Numbered from the stretch's first letter, positions 37,950-47,216 are shown. The stretch: 64,000 bases of DNA from Sagittula stellata E-37 (GCF_039724765.1 NZ_CP155729.1:2799501-2863500), one strand, 5' to 3'. Notes: generated by a model from the letters alone, not told the origin. Made by a program: numbers and translations.

Positions 37950-38465
37950 ATGCCAGCCTACGCCGCCTTCCTGCGCGCCGTGAACGTGGGCGGCACCGGC
38001 AAGCTCGCCATGGCCGACCTCAGGGCGATGACCGAAGCCACGGGCGCCGGGAACGTCCAGACCTACATCGCCTCCGGCAACGTGGCCTTCACGCACGACG
38101 CCGCTCCCGCGGACGTGCAGGCGGCGCTGGAAAAGGCCCTTGAGGACCACGTCGGCGCCCCCGTGGGCCTCGTCCTCCGCAGCCTCCCGCAGCTCGACGC
38201 GCTCACCGGCGGCAACCCCTTTCCCGACGCGCCCGGCAACAAGGTGATCTGCCTTCTGACCGATGCGCCGATCCCCGCCGCCCCCGATGACGAGGCCACG
38301 CATAAGACCTCCGAGGACATTAGACCCGGGCCCGGCGCGCTCTACATCCATTATCCAGAAGGACAAGGCCGCTCGCGGCTCAGGCTTCCGGCGATGGCGA
38401 ACGGCACCGCCCGCAACCTGAACACGATCCGCAAGGTGCGCACCCTTCTGGCCGAAAGGAGCTGA
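37950..38465 (+). CDS. DUF1697 protein
   Basis: 171 residues, the normal length of this family of unknown function. Typical pattern: MPAYAAFLRAVNVGGTGKLAM at the start, YIASGNVAFT, and a C-terminal MANGTARNLNTIRKVRTL. Cytosolic. GAGGGGACC precedes the ATG at 37950. It lies 65 bases after the permease gene but is probably unrelated to transport. Confidence 0.88.
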   Translation: MPAYAAFLRAVNVGGTGKLAMADLRAMTEATGAGNVQTYIASGNVAFTHDAAPADVQAALEKALEDHVGAPVGLVLRSLPQLDALTGGNPFPDAPGNKVICLLTDAPIPAAPDDEATHKTSEDIRPGPGALYIHYPEGQGRSRLRLPAMANGTARNLNTIRKVRTLLAERS

Positions 38466-38491
38466 CATCGGACATCGACGGCATCGGAACA

Positions 38492-38938
38492 ATGACTTTC
38501 GCCTACAGTATCCATGACGAACGCAACCTCGCCTATTTCAGGATGCCGGCCAACATCGGCGTGACCGGCTGCGCGGACATGCTACGGCGCTACGTCGAGG
38601 ACCCGCGCTTCGACCCCGGTCGCAGGATGCTCACCGATGCCACCGAGGTGACGGAGATCGACGCCAGCTTCCTGGGGATCATCGTCGCCGTCGAACGGCT
38701 CGCGCCGCTCATAGGCAGGTTCTCGAAAAAGGCGGACAGCGTCCTGCTGGTGGCCTCCGGACACAGCTTCGGCATGGCCCGCATGATGCAGCAGGTGGTC
38801 GAACCGGTCAGCGCGCTGCGCTTCCACATCACGCACGACGTGGCAGAGGCGCTGCACCTCGCCGGCCAGACCGACACCGACCTGACCGCGCTGAACGCCG
38901 CCCACGACGCGGTGCACAGCCCCGCACCCAACCCGTAA
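38492..38938 (+). CDS. Hypothetical protein, possibly STAS/SpoIIAA-like
   Basis: 148 residues, no signal peptide. The alternation of strands and helices (AYSIHDERNLAYFRM, then ADMLRRYVEDPRF, RRMLTDATEVTEID) resembles the SpoIIAA-like/STAS fold, which serves in protein-protein switching, but no phosphorylatable Ser motif is evident. It starts 26 bases after the DUF1697 gene. I do not recognise the family with certainty. Confidence 0.7.
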   Translation: MTFAYSIHDERNLAYFRMPANIGVTGCADMLRRYVEDPRFDPGRRMLTDATEVTEIDASFLGIIVAVERLAPLIGRFSKKADSVLLVASGHSFGMARMMQQVVEPVSALRFHITHDVAEALHLAGQTDTDLTALNAAHDAVHSPAPNP

Positions 38939-39005
38939 CGGGGCAACGTCCCGGAAGGACTTTTAACCGGCCAGGCGCCGCGGCTGAGAAACAACGGAGA
39001 CTGGC

Positions 39006-40133
39006 ATGGCCCAACCGGACTTCACCATCGGCATCGAAGAGGAATACCTGCTCGTCGACCGAGACACCTGCGCATTGGTCGAGGCGCCCGACGCGCTGAT
39101 GGCCGCCCTCGCCCGTGATCTCGAAGACCAGGTCTCGCCCGAGTTCCTGCAATGCCAGGTGGAAATCGGCACGCGGCCCTGCGCCTCCGTCGACGCGGCC
39201 CGCGACGACCTGCGCAGACTGCGCGCCACGGTCTCGGAACACGCGGCCCGCCACGGCCTCTCGCCCATCGCCGCCTCCTGCCACCCGCTGGCTGACTGGA
39301 AAACGCAGACCCACACCGACAAGCAGCGCTACAACGAACTCGACCGCGACCTCGGCGGCGTGGTCCGCCGCATGCTGATATGCGGGATGCACGTGCACGT
39401 GGGCCTCGACGACGACACGTTGCGCGCCGACCTGATGCGGCAGGCCAGTTACTTCCTGCCCCACCTGCTGGCGCTCTCCACCTCCTCGCCGTTCTGGCAG
39501 GGCCAGGACACCGGCCTCGCCTCCTACCGGATCTCGGTCTTCGACAACCTGCCCCGCACCGGCCTGCCGCCGCAATTCCAGTCCTGGCAGGAATACGAGC
39601 GCTCCGTGCAGGTGCTGATCGACCTGGGCGTGATCGAGGACGGCTCGCGCATCTGGTGGGATCTGCGCCCTTCCGCCCGCTTCCCGACGCTGGAAACCCG
39701 GATCATGGACGTGCAGCCCCGGCTGGAACACACGCTGACGCTGGCGGCCATCGCGCAATGCCTGATGCGGATGCTTTGGCGCCTCCGGATAAGAAACCAG
39801 CGCTGGCGGATCTACGACCGCTTCCTGATGGAGGAAAATCGCTGGCGCGCGCAGCGCTACGGAACCACCGAGGGGTTGATCGATTTCGGCCGTGCCGAAA
39901 TCGTGCCCTTCCCCGAACTGGTGGAGGAGCTGATCGACCTGCTCGAAGAGGACGCCGGCGTCCTGCACTGCACCGCTGCGCTCCACCGCGCCCGCGATAT
40001 CGTCACCGGCGGCACCTCCGCCAGCCGCCAGCGCGCGGCCCTTGCCGCCGCAAAAGCCGCGGGCGCCGACCACGACGGCCAGATGCGCGCCGTGGTCTCG
40101 CACCTGATCGAGGAATTCCATGCCGACCTCTGA
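39006..40133 (+). CDS. Carboxylate-amine ligase, YbdK/GCS2 family
   Basis: 375-residue ATP-grasp-like ligase of the glutamate-cysteine ligase 2 family. The N-terminal [16 protein letters not shown] carries the catalytic/metal Glu cluster; [10 protein letters not shown] and the Arg-rich [18 protein letters not shown] segment complete the site. E. coli YbdK has weak gamma-glutamylcysteine synthetase activity; the natural reaction is uncertain. It stands alone and the proper gshA is not in the window. Confidence 0.9.
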   Translation: MAQPDFTIGIEEEYLLVDRDTCALVEAPDALMAALARDLEDQVSPEFLQCQVEIGTRPCASVDAARDDLRRLRATVSEHAARHGLSPIAASCHPLADWKTQTHTDKQRYNELDRDLGGVVRRMLICGMHVHVGLDDDTLRADLMRQASYFLPHLLALSTSSPFWQGQDTGLASYRISVFDNLPRTGLPPQFQSWQEYERSVQVLIDLGVIEDGSRIWWDLRPSARFPTLETRIMDVQPRLEHTLTLAAIAQCLMRMLWRLRIRNQRWRIYDRFLMEENRWRAQRYGTTEGLIDFGRAEIVPFPELVEELIDLLEEDAGVLHCTAALHRARDIVTGGTSASRQRAALAAAKAAGADHDGQMRAVVSHLIEEFHADL

Positions 40134-40218
40134 CCGGGTTCAGGCGCCGCACACAAGGCCGCTGCCGCAAAGGAAACCCGTGGCCCGCAAAGTCGCCGCC
40201 GCCTTCCCCGACACACCG

Positions 40219-40277
40219 CCCCTTCATCTTGGCAAAAATACCTCGGGGAGCGCGAGGGGCCGGCCCCTCGCACCCGC
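40219..40277 (+). repeat. Dispersed AAATACCTC element, copy D
   Basis: CCCCTTCATCTTGGCAAAAA then TACCTCGGGGA and the same perfect 20-base palindrome as copy C (40252-40271). All four copies have the same orientation in the window, but this one follows a plus-strand gene, so relative to its upstream gene it is inverted compared with copies A-C. Confidence 0.75.
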
Positions 40278-40421
40278 CCCCAACACAAGCGCCGTCCCCG
40301 GAACCGGGTACCGCATCACCACGCGGCGACCTTCACGACATGACGCAACGTCACACCAAAGGTTAACGCCAAAACGCCCGTGGCCCCGCCGTTCACCCGC
40401 GCACACGGAGCAAAGGTTACC

Positions 40422-40460
40422 AACCGGCCGGGAATCGGCGGCGAACCGGCCGGTTTGCCT
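40422..40460 (+). terminator. Hairpin, possible terminator
   Basis: AACCGGCCGG (40422-40431) pairs perfectly with CCGGCCGGTT (40446-40455) around 14 bases, followed by TGCCTCTT. The stem is strong but the T-tract is poor, and the nearest upstream gene on this strand ends about 290 bases before it. Confidence 0.35.
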
Positions 40461-40671
40461 CTTAACGCCGCCATGCCAAAGATGAATCCGCGTTAATCCG
40501 TGGTGGTCCACGCCAGCCGCACCACAGCGGGTTGTAGCGCGCGGTGCCGCAACCCCACCGCACGCGCCGTAAATGCTTTCGGGCGCCGAAACCTCCATGA
40601 AGGGCGTGCGCTGCCCTTGCCCGCAAGCCCGCCAGAGGCTACCCCCGACACGCAACCACCCGGGATCGATC

Positions 40672-41808
40672 ATGAAAGTCGCCATCGCCACCTCCGACTA
40701 CTTCGTCCCTGGCGAGACCTTCATAAACCGCCACATCGAACACATGTTCGGCGGCAACACCTGTGTCATCTGCGGCCGTCACAACGGACAGGATCCCTAT
40801 GGCAAGCCGCTCTTCGTGCGCCGCGCGAAACTCTCGCTGGCGGACAGGCTGACCGCGCCCGTCCATGCCGCATCGGGCGCCTTGCTGCACGGCACCTCCC
40901 GCCTGCCCTTCGGCGCCGGGCGCCGGGCGCTGGCGCGGTTCCTGAAGGACGAGCAAGTCGATGCGATCCTTTCGGAATTCGGCACGCAGGCGCTTGTTGT
41001 GGCGGGGCTCGGCAACGATCTGAACATCCCGGTCTTCACCTACTGGCGGGGCACCGATGCCTCCAAGATGCTGACCTCCGCGCAGCGCGTGCGATCCTAC
41101 CGGTTGATGATGCCCCGCCTCGCGGGCATGTTCTCGGTCAGCCAGTTCCTGCTCGACAACCTCGCCAGACACGGTGTGTCCCATCCGAATGCCCATGTGG
41201 TGCCCTCGGGCGTCGACATCCGCCGTTTCACCCCCGGCCCCAAGACCCCCGGCAGCTTCCTCGCCGTGGGCCGCATGGTGGAAAAGAAGGCCCCGCAGGT
41301 CACGCTCCGCGCCTTTGCCGAAGGTGCACGCGGACGCGACGCGCACCTGACTTTCATCGGCGACGGCCCCTTGCTGGAAGACTGCAAGTCACTCGCGCAA
41401 AGCCTTGGGATTGCAGGGCAAACCACCTTCACCGGGGCACTGCCGCATGACGCGGTCCGCGAACGGCTACATACGACCGAAGTCTTCCTCCAGCATTCGG
41501 TGACGGCGAAGGACGGCAACACCGAAGGGCTGCCCACCGCCATTCAGGAAGCCCTCGCATCCGGCTGCATCACGCTGTCCACTCGCCACGCGGGCATCCC
41601 CGAAGCGGTGGAGCACGGCGTCAACGGCCTTCTGACCGACGAATGGGACGAGCAGGACTTCGCGCAGCGCATCGCCCAGATCCTCGACATGCCCGACCGT
41701 GGCGAGATGGCGCGCGCCGCCCGCGCCACGGCCGAAGCAAAGTTCGACAATGCCAAGGGGCTCGCCCGCGTCGAAGACGTGCTATCCCGCACCACGGCGC
41801 AAGCCTGA
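40672..41808 (+). CDS. Glycosyltransferase family 4/group 1
   Basis: 378-residue GT-B fold enzyme that transfers a sugar from a nucleotide donor, likely in surface polysaccharide synthesis. N-terminal MKVAIATSDYFVPGETFINR, the domain-linking VVPSGVDIRRFTPG, and the donor-binding segment EGLPTAIQEALASGCITLST are diagnostic of group 1. Start at 40672. It is a single gene, not inside a polysaccharide cluster, so the acceptor cannot be guessed. Confidence 0.93.
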   Translation: MKVAIATSDYFVPGETFINRHIEHMFGGNTCVICGRHNGQDPYGKPLFVRRAKLSLADRLTAPVHAASGALLHGTSRLPFGAGRRALARFLKDEQVDAILSEFGTQALVVAGLGNDLNIPVFTYWRGTDASKMLTSAQRVRSYRLMMPRLAGMFSVSQFLLDNLARHGVSHPNAHVVPSGVDIRRFTPGPKTPGSFLAVGRMVEKKAPQVTLRAFAEGARGRDAHLTFIGDGPLLEDCKSLAQSLGIAGQTTFTGALPHDAVRERLHTTEVFLQHSVTAKDGNTEGLPTAIQEALASGCITLSTRHAGIPEAVEHGVNGLLTDEWDEQDFAQRIAQILDMPDRGEMARAARATAEAKFDNAKGLARVEDVLSRTTAQA

Positions 41809-42088
41809 GCCACCGCCGGGCACACCCCTGCCAATGACCGACACACAAACGGCACAGGCCACATTGGCGCGCAAGGCCCAAGGTTCATTGGCCTGACCGC
41901 CATCACATGGACGCCACATCGAAGCGCCGCCTTCGCCCGTCACCGCCTCCCAGCACCTGAGGCGCGCCGGGTGCGGAGGCGGAAATCCGCACCGGAGCGG
42001 GAACAACTGGCCGGGTCCGCGTGTTTGTGTGTCAGAGGCCGGGATATCCCCGCGCCGTACTCCGCATCGTCCATCAAGGAGGACCCCC

Positions 42089-42346
42089 ATGACCGGACTC
42101 GGTTGGTTTGCAGCCATCATCGTCGGCGGTATCGCTGGCTGGCTGGCAGAGAAGTTCATGAACTCGAACATGGGCATCATCATGAACATCGTTCTCGGCA
42201 TCGTCGGCGCCATCGTGCTGAATGCCATTCTCGTCGCCATCGTCGGCGGCACGCTTGGCGGCTGGATCGGCCAGCTGATCATCGGTTTCATCGGCGCCTG
42301 CCTGCTGATCTGGATCGCACGGGCCGTGCGCGGGCGACACGCCTGA
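42089..42346 (+). CDS. GlsB/YeaQ/YmgE-family stress-response membrane protein
   Basis: 85 residues with three hydrophobic helices and the Gly-rich pattern of the transglycosylase-associated (Tag) family: WFAAIIVGGIAGWLAEKFM, then a glycine-zipper GTLGGWIGQLIIGFIGA. Members are small inner-membrane proteins often induced by stress. AAGGAGG precedes the ATG. A clear intrinsic terminator follows 24 bases after the stop, so it is a one-gene unit. Confidence 0.92.
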   Translation: MTGLGWFAAIIVGGIAGWLAEKFMNSNMGIIMNIVLGIVGAIVLNAILVAIVGGTLGGWIGQLIIGFIGACLLIWIARAVRGRHA

Positions 42347-42369
42347 CATTCCCCTGACCTGAGACACGC

Positions 42370-42400
42370 GGGCCGCCCCCAAAGGCGGCCCGGTTTTTTT
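42370..42400 (+). terminator. Intrinsic terminator
   Basis: GGGCCGCC and GGCGGCCC form a perfect 8-bp stem around CCCAAA, followed by GG and seven T. It ends the GlsB-type gene and is the clearest intrinsic terminator in the window. Confidence 0.92.
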
Positions 42401-42433
42401 GGCATGACCGGTCAAACCCCATAGAAAGACCTG

Positions 42434-43471
42434 ATGCTCGAAGACGTTTCCCTGCCGCTGCTCCTGCTGATCTTTGCCATTGCGGCCGCCGCGGTCATTG
42501 CGGCTTCGATCCGGGCCACCCACCTTGCCGACATCATCGCCGACCGTACCCGCATGGGCGAAGCCCTGGCCGGGGGTCTGATCCTTGGCGGCGCCACGTC
42601 GCTGGCGGGGGTGGTCGTCTCGGTCTCTGCCGCGTCGTCTGGGGACGCCAGTTTCGCCGTGTCGAACGCCGTGGGCGGGATCGCGGCGCAAACGTTGTTC
42701 CTGGCCATCGCGGACCTGCTGTACAAGCGCGCCAACCTCGAACATGCCGCTGCTGAGCCGGCGAACCTGTTCCAGGCGGTGCTGCTGCTGATCCTTCTGT
42801 CCCTGCCCGTTGCCGCCATGGCCGGGCCGGACGTGTCGTTCTTTGCCGTGCACCCGGTGTCCGCCATCCTGTTCCTGACCTACCTCGCCGGCGTGCACCT
42901 GTCTGCACAGGTCAGCGAAAGACCGATGTGGAAGCCGGTCGAAACCCGCGACACCCGACACGACGAACCCGAGGAAGACAGCGACCCCGACAAATCCGTC
43001 CTGAAGCCCGCGCTGACCTTCGCCGCGCTGGTCGCGGTCATGGGCGTCGCGGGCTGGGTCATCTCGCAGGTCGGTGCCAGCTTCATCACACGCTTCGGAC
43101 TGGCGTCATCGCTTGTCGGGGCACTGCTCACCGCGGTCGTCACCTCGCTCCCGGAATTCGTCACCACGCTGGTCGCCGTGCGCAAGGGCTCGCTTCAACT
43201 GGCGGTCGGCGGTATCATCGGCGGCAACACCTTCGATACGCTGTTTCTTGTCGCCGCCGACGTGGCGTATCGCGACGGCTCCATCTACCACGCGGTCAGC
43301 ATGAACGACCTGTACTGGCTGGCGACGGGCATGCTGATGACCGCCGTGCTGCTGGCCGGGCTGATCCTGCGTCAGCGCAAAGGTCCCGCCCGCATCGGCA
43401 TCGAAAGCGTCCTGATGATGGCGATCTACGCAAGTGCCGTGACGGTCGAGGTGTTCTCGGGCTCCTCCTGA
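42434..43471 (+). CDS. Sodium/calcium exchanger family membrane protein
   Basis: 345 residues, about ten hydrophobic segments in two inverted halves. The alpha-repeats that line the cation site are seen as GGATSLAGVVVSVSAASSG in the first half and VTSLPEFVTTLVAVRKGS with GGIIGGNTFDTLF in the second. An acidic cytosolic loop (RHDEPEEDSDPDKS) joins the halves. The first repeat lacks the usual acidic residue of PE, so ion specificity is uncertain. Confidence 0.88.
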   Translation: MLEDVSLPLLLLIFAIAAAAVIAASIRATHLADIIADRTRMGEALAGGLILGGATSLAGVVVSVSAASSGDASFAVSNAVGGIAAQTLFLAIADLLYKRANLEHAAAEPANLFQAVLLLILLSLPVAAMAGPDVSFFAVHPVSAILFLTYLAGVHLSAQVSERPMWKPVETRDTRHDEPEEDSDPDKSVLKPALTFAALVAVMGVAGWVISQVGASFITRFGLASSLVGALLTAVVTSLPEFVTTLVAVRKGSLQLAVGGIIGGNTFDTLFLVAADVAYRDGSIYHAVSMNDLYWLATGMLMTAVLLAGLILRQRKGPARIGIESVLMMAIYASAVTVEVFSGSS

Positions 43472-43518
43472 CACTGGCATTCCTGCAGGATGTTAGCGCC
43501 GAACACCATGGCGCAGGC

Positions 43519-43540
43519 CAAATTCCGCAAAACGAATTTG
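43519..43540. promoter_or_regulatory. Inverted repeat upstream of the valine-catabolism genes
   Basis: CAAATTC, eight bases, GAATTTG: perfect 7-base arms in an AT-rich patch about 80 bases before the acyl-CoA dehydrogenase start. A plausible operator. Confidence 0.4.
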
Positions 43541-43582
43541 CGTGGCCACCACTTGCAATCGTCCGCCAGCTCGGGCTCAATC

Positions 43583-43596
43583 TGAACAAGCGTTCA
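43583..43596. promoter_or_regulatory. TGAAC-N4-GTTCA dyad before the acyl-CoA dehydrogenase gene
   Basis: Perfect 5-base arms, ending 23 bases before the ATG, in the position expected for a repressor site near the transcription start. TetR-type regulators of acyl-CoA genes bind sites of this style; the regulator is not in the window. Confidence 0.4.
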
Positions 43597-43619
43597 TTTC
43601 AGCCGGGAGGAGGCCGACA

Positions 43620-44759
43620 ATGGATTTCGCGCTGACGGAAGAGCAAACCGCGATCTTCGACATGGCGTATGCGTTTGGGCAAGAGCACATCGCCCCGCAC
43701 GCCCGGACATGGGAAAAGGACGGCACGATCCCCAAATCGCTCTGGCCGCAACTGGCGGACCTGGGATTTGGCGGACTGTATGTCAGCGAGGAGTCGGGCG
43801 GCGCGGGCTTGTCCCGGCTCGACGCCACGCTGGTGTTCGAAGCACTGTCGATGGCGTGCCCCTCCGTCGCGGCGTTCCTGTCGATCCACAACATGTGCGC
43901 CCGGATGATTGACAGCTACGCCTCTGACGACTTCAAGGCGCGCGTCCTGCCCAAGGCCCTGTCGATGGAGACGGTGTTGTCCTACTGCCTGACCGAACCC
44001 GGTTCCGGCTCCGACGCGGCGGCGCTGAAGACCCGCGCGCAGAAAACGAACGAAGGCTATGTCCTGAACGGGACCAAGGCGTTCATCTCGGGCGGCGGCT
44101 ATTCCGATGCCTATGTCACCATGGTCCGCACCGGCGAGGACGGGCCCAAGGGCATCTCGACCGTCTACATCGAAGACGGCACCCCGGGCCTGTCCTTCGG
44201 TGCGGCAGAGGACAAGATGGGCTGGCGGTCGCAACCCACCGCGCAGGTCCAGTTTGACGATTGCACCATCCCGCACGACAACCTGATCGGCGAGGAAGGC
44301 AAGGGGTTCCGCTATGCCATGGCGGGTCTTGACGGCGGACGGCTGAACATCTCTGCCTGCTCGCTCGGTGCGGCGCAGACCGCGTTGACCCTGACGCTGC
44401 AATATATGTCCGAACGCAAGGCCTTCGGGCAGAGCATCGACCAGTTTCAGGCCCTGCAGTTTCGGCTCGCCGACATGGAGATCGAGTTGCAGGCCGCGCG
44501 CACCTTTCTGCGGCAGGCGGCATGGAAACTGGACACCGGAGCCCCGGACGCCACAAAGTTCTGCGCGATGGCCAAGAAGTTCGTGACCGAGGCCGGATCG
44601 CGCACCGTCGACCAGTGCCTGCAACTGCACGGCGGCTACGGCTATCTTGCCGACTACGGGATCGAGAAGCTGGTGCGCGACCTCCGCGTACACCAGATCC
44701 TCGAAGGCACGAACGAGATCATGCGCCTGATCACCGCCCGCCACATGCTGGCCGGCTGA
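43620..44759 (+). CDS. Acyl-CoA dehydrogenase, likely isobutyryl-CoA dehydrogenase
   Basis: FAD enzyme of 379 residues that forms the 2,3-double bond of an acyl-CoA. Signatures CLTEPGSGSDAAALKT and QLHGGYGYLADYGIEKLVRD are present and the catalytic Glu is in ILEGTNEIMR. The specific call rests on the neighbours: the next gene encodes 3-hydroxyisobutyryl-CoA hydrolase and 3-hydroxyisobutyrate dehydrogenase, consecutive steps of valine breakdown. GGGAGGAGG precedes the ATG. Confidence 0.9.
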   Translation: MDFALTEEQTAIFDMAYAFGQEHIAPHARTWEKDGTIPKSLWPQLADLGFGGLYVSEESGGAGLSRLDATLVFEALSMACPSVAAFLSIHNMCARMIDSYASDDFKARVLPKALSMETVLSYCLTEPGSGSDAAALKTRAQKTNEGYVLNGTKAFISGGGYSDAYVTMVRTGEDGPKGISTVYIEDGTPGLSFGAAEDKMGWRSQPTAQVQFDDCTIPHDNLIGEEGKGFRYAMAGLDGGRLNISACSLGAAQTALTLTLQYMSERKAFGQSIDQFQALQFRLADMEIELQAARTFLRQAAWKLDTGAPDATKFCAMAKKFVTEAGSRTVDQCLQLHGGYGYLADYGIEKLVRDLRVHQILEGTNEIMRLITARHMLAG

Positions 44760-44852
44760 TATCGGTGTGCCCTGTCGCAGGGCATCGCACATACCGGGCG
44801 GACCTGGCCTGCGCGCCCGGTCCCGCCCTCAAATCAAGGACGGCCACACGTC

Positions 44853-46766
44853 ATGTCTGACACCCACATCCGCACCGAAGGCCATGCCGGGCGTATCACT
44901 CTGACCCGACCCAAGGCGCTGAACGCCCTTTCCTACGCCATGTGCCTCGACGTCGAACGCGCGCTGGACCGCTGGCGCGAAGACGACAGTGTGCATCTGA
45001 TCCTGCTCGACGCGGAAGGAGACAAGGCTTTCTGCGCGGGTGGCGACATCGCCGAGATGTACCGCAGCGGGATCGCCGGGGATTACGACTATGGCCGGAA
45101 CTTCTGGCGCGACGAATACCGGCTGAACGCCAAGCTGGCGGAGTATCCGAAACCTGTCGTCTCCTTCCTGAACGGCTTTACCATGGGCGGTGGCGTGGGG
45201 CTTGGCGGGCACGTCTCGCACCGGATCGTGGGCGACCGCTCCAGGATCTCCATGCCGGAAACGGCGATCGGATTCGTCCCGGACGTGGGCGGCACCTTCC
45301 GGCTGGCGCAGGCCCCGGGACGTCTGGGCGAATACCTCGGTCTGACCGCCTATCGCATGAACGCGTCCGACGCGATCCATGCCGGTTTTGCCGACACCTA
45401 CATCCCCGAAGACGCCTGGCCCGCCCTGAAGGAGAACCTGGTCCACACCGGCCTTGTCGCGCAGGTCGAGGCGGCGACGCAGCCCGTGCCCGACAGCCCG
45501 CTTGCCGCGCGGCAGGCGCAGATCGACGACCTCTTTGGTGGAGAAACCCTGCGAGACGTGCTGAACGCGCTCAGGAACGATCCGTCCGAGTTCGCTGCCG
45601 AGACGCTGAAAACGATGGAGCGCGTCTCTCCCCTGTCGATGGCGCTGACACTTGAGATGATCCACCGCCTGCGCGGTCCGTCCCTCACCATCCGCAAGGC
45701 GCTGGAACTGGAATACCGCGTCAGCTACCGGGTCATGGAGCACGGTGATTTCCTCGAAGGTATCCGCGCTGCGATCATCGACAAGGACAACACGCCCAAC
45801 TGGCGGCACGCGCCGGACGGGGTGACCGCGTCGGACGTCTCGAAGATGCTGCGCCCGCTGGGACCTGACACACTCGATTTCAAGGAGAAAGCCATGCAGA
45901 TCGCGTTTATCGGACTGGGCAACATGGGGGCGCCCATGGCGGCAAACCTCGCCAAGGCGGGCCACTCGGTCACCGGCTTCGACGTTGCGGGCACCACGGC
46001 CGATGGCGTGACCAATGCCACCTCCGCCCCCGAAGCGGTCAAGGGAGCCGAGGTGGTCATCACGATGCTGCCCAACGGCGACATCCTGCGCGGCGTCGCG
46101 ACCGAGATCATCCCGCATATGGAGAAAGGTGCCGTGCTGCTCGACTGCTCGACCGTCGATGTGGACTCGGCGCGTGCCGTCGCGAGCCAGGCATCGTATG
46201 CGGGATTGATGGCGCTGGACGCACCGGTCTCCGGCGGGATTGGCGGGGCATCTGGCGGAACGCTGACCTTCATGGTCGGCGGTCCCGACGACGCCTTCGC
46301 CATCGCGAAACCGCTGTTCGACATCATGGGCCAGAAGGCGGTGCATTGCGGCGCCTCCGGCAACGGGCAAGCCGCCAAGATCTGCAACAACATGATCCTC
46401 GGCGTCACCATGATCGCCACGTGCGAGGCTTTCTCGCTGGCCGACAAGCTGGGCCTCTCACGCGAAGCGATGTTCGACGTCGTCTCCACGTCTTCGGGTT
46501 ACTCGTGGTCGATGAACGCCTATTGCCCCGCACCGGGGGTCGGCCCGACCTCTCCCGCCGATAACGGCTACAATCCCGGGTTCGCAGCCGACCTGATGCT
46601 GAAGGACCTGCGCCTCAGCCAACAGGCGGCAGAGACGGCGGATGCCGATACGCCCTTGGGACAGGCCGCCACCGAACTTTACCGCACCTTCGTGGAGGAC
46701 GAGGACGGCAAGGGACGAGACTTCTCGGCCATGCTGCCGCGGTTCGAAAAACGGCACCGTGGCTGA
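44853..46766 (+). CDS. 3-Hydroxyisobutyryl-CoA hydrolase fused in frame to 3-hydroxyisobutyrate dehydrogenase
   Basis: One uninterrupted frame of 637 codons. Residues 1-347 are a crotonase-fold 3-hydroxyisobutyryl-CoA hydrolase (CAGGDIAEMY, NGFTMGGGVGLGG, PETAIGFVPDVGG). Residues 348-637 are a complete 3-hydroxyisobutyrate dehydrogenase (MQIAFIGLGNMGAPMAANLA, DAPVSGGIGGASGGTL, catalytic Lys in QAAKICNNMI). The hydrolase ends at LRPLGPDTLDF where relatives stop; here FKEKA leads straight into the dehydrogenase Met with no stop. A perfect AAGGAG lies before that Met, so a free dehydrogenase (45894-46766, 290 residues) could be made as well. The two enzymes catalyse successive steps of valine catabolism. 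Confidence 0.88.
   Translation: MSDTHIRTEGHAGRITLTRPKALNALSYAMCLDVERALDRWREDDSVHLILLDAEGDKAFCAGGDIAEMYRSGIAGDYDYGRNFWRDEYRLNAKLAEYPKPVVSFLNGFTMGGGVGLGGHVSHRIVGDRSRISMPETAIGFVPDVGGTFRLAQAPGRLGEYLGLTAYRMNASDAIHAGFADTYIPEDAWPALKENLVHTGLVAQVEAATQPVPDSPLAARQAQIDDLFGGETLRDVLNALRNDPSEFAAETLKTMERVSPLSMALTLEMIHRLRGPSLTIRKALELEYRVSYRVMEHGDFLEGIRAAIIDKDNTPNWRHAPDGVTASDVSKMLRPLGPDTLDFKEKAMQIAFIGLGNMGAPMAANLAKAGHSVTGFDVAGTTADGVTNATSAPEAVKGAEVVITMLPNGDILRGVATEIIPHMEKGAVLLDCSTVDVDSARAVASQASYAGLMALDAPVSGGIGGASGGTLTFMVGGPDDAFAIAKPLFDIMGQKAVHCGASGNGQAAKICNNMILGVTMIATCEAFSLADKLGLSREAMFDVVSTSSGYSWSMNAYCPAPGVGPTSPADNGYNPGFAADLMLKDLRLSQQAAETADADTPLGQAATELYRTFVEDEDGKGRDFSAMLPRFEKRHRG
45882..45896 (+). promoter_or_regulatory. 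Internal ribosome site and start for the dehydrogenase half
   Basis: AAGGAG at 45882-45887 followed by AAAGCC and ATG at 45894, in the same frame as the upstream hydrolase. This is a standard initiation site and implies that the two halves were, or still are, translated separately. Confidence 0.7.
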
Positions 46767-46849
46767 TATCCGCCGATCGTCAGGATCAATGAAACGAAAC
46801 GTCGAGGAAAGGACGTTGTCCCCTGTTCCCAGAAGACAGGAGAGCTTGA

Positions 46850-47209
46850 ATGAAACGCATCCTCACCGCCGCCGCCGCCCTTGGCCTCGTGACCCTGACC
46901 GCGCCGCTGGCCGCCAGCGCCGATCAGGCCTGCCCGCCGGGCCTTGCCAAGAAAGACCCAAGCTGTGTTGCCCCCGGTCAGTCCAAGAAGACGCAGCAGG
47001 GCAACCGTCGTGAAGATGCCCAAGTGTACGACGAGGTCCGCCGTGGTGAGCCGATCCCCGACCGTTACGTCCTGCTCAGGAACCCCGCCTCCTACGGGCT
47101 CGACCCGAACCGGACGTATTACCGTCTGGGCAACGAGGTCGTCCGCGTCGATCCCGACACCCGCGCGGTGCTGTCGATCATCGGTGCGGTTGCTGCGCTC
47201 TCAAACTGA
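46850..47209 (+). CDS. Small exported protein of unknown function
   Basis: 119 residues with a clear Sec signal peptide (MKRILTAAAALGLVTLTAPLAASA, cleavage near 24) and a mature part with two cysteines (CPPGLAKKDPSCVAPGQ), an Arg/Gln-rich spacer and a C-terminal YYRLGNEVVRVDPDTRAVL segment that resembles the ends of RcnB-like periplasmic proteins. Relatives are widespread in Rhodobacteraceae without known role. GAGAG lies eight bases before the ATG. Confidence 0.8.
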   Translation: MKRILTAAAALGLVTLTAPLAASADQACPPGLAKKDPSCVAPGQSKKTQQGNRREDAQVYDEVRRGEPIPDRYVLLRNPASYGLDPNRTYYRLGNEVVRVDPDTRAVLSIIGAVAALSN

Positions 47210-47216
47210 CGCGCTG

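Larger units (their letters stand above)
40134..40671. other. 538-base stretch without a gene
   Basis: Contains copy D of the dispersed element at 40219-40277, a strong 10-bp hairpin at 40422-40455 and two short CAAAGGTTA direct repeats near 40354 and 40411. It should also carry the promoter of the glycosyltransferase gene. No coding frame is credible. Confidence 0.6.
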
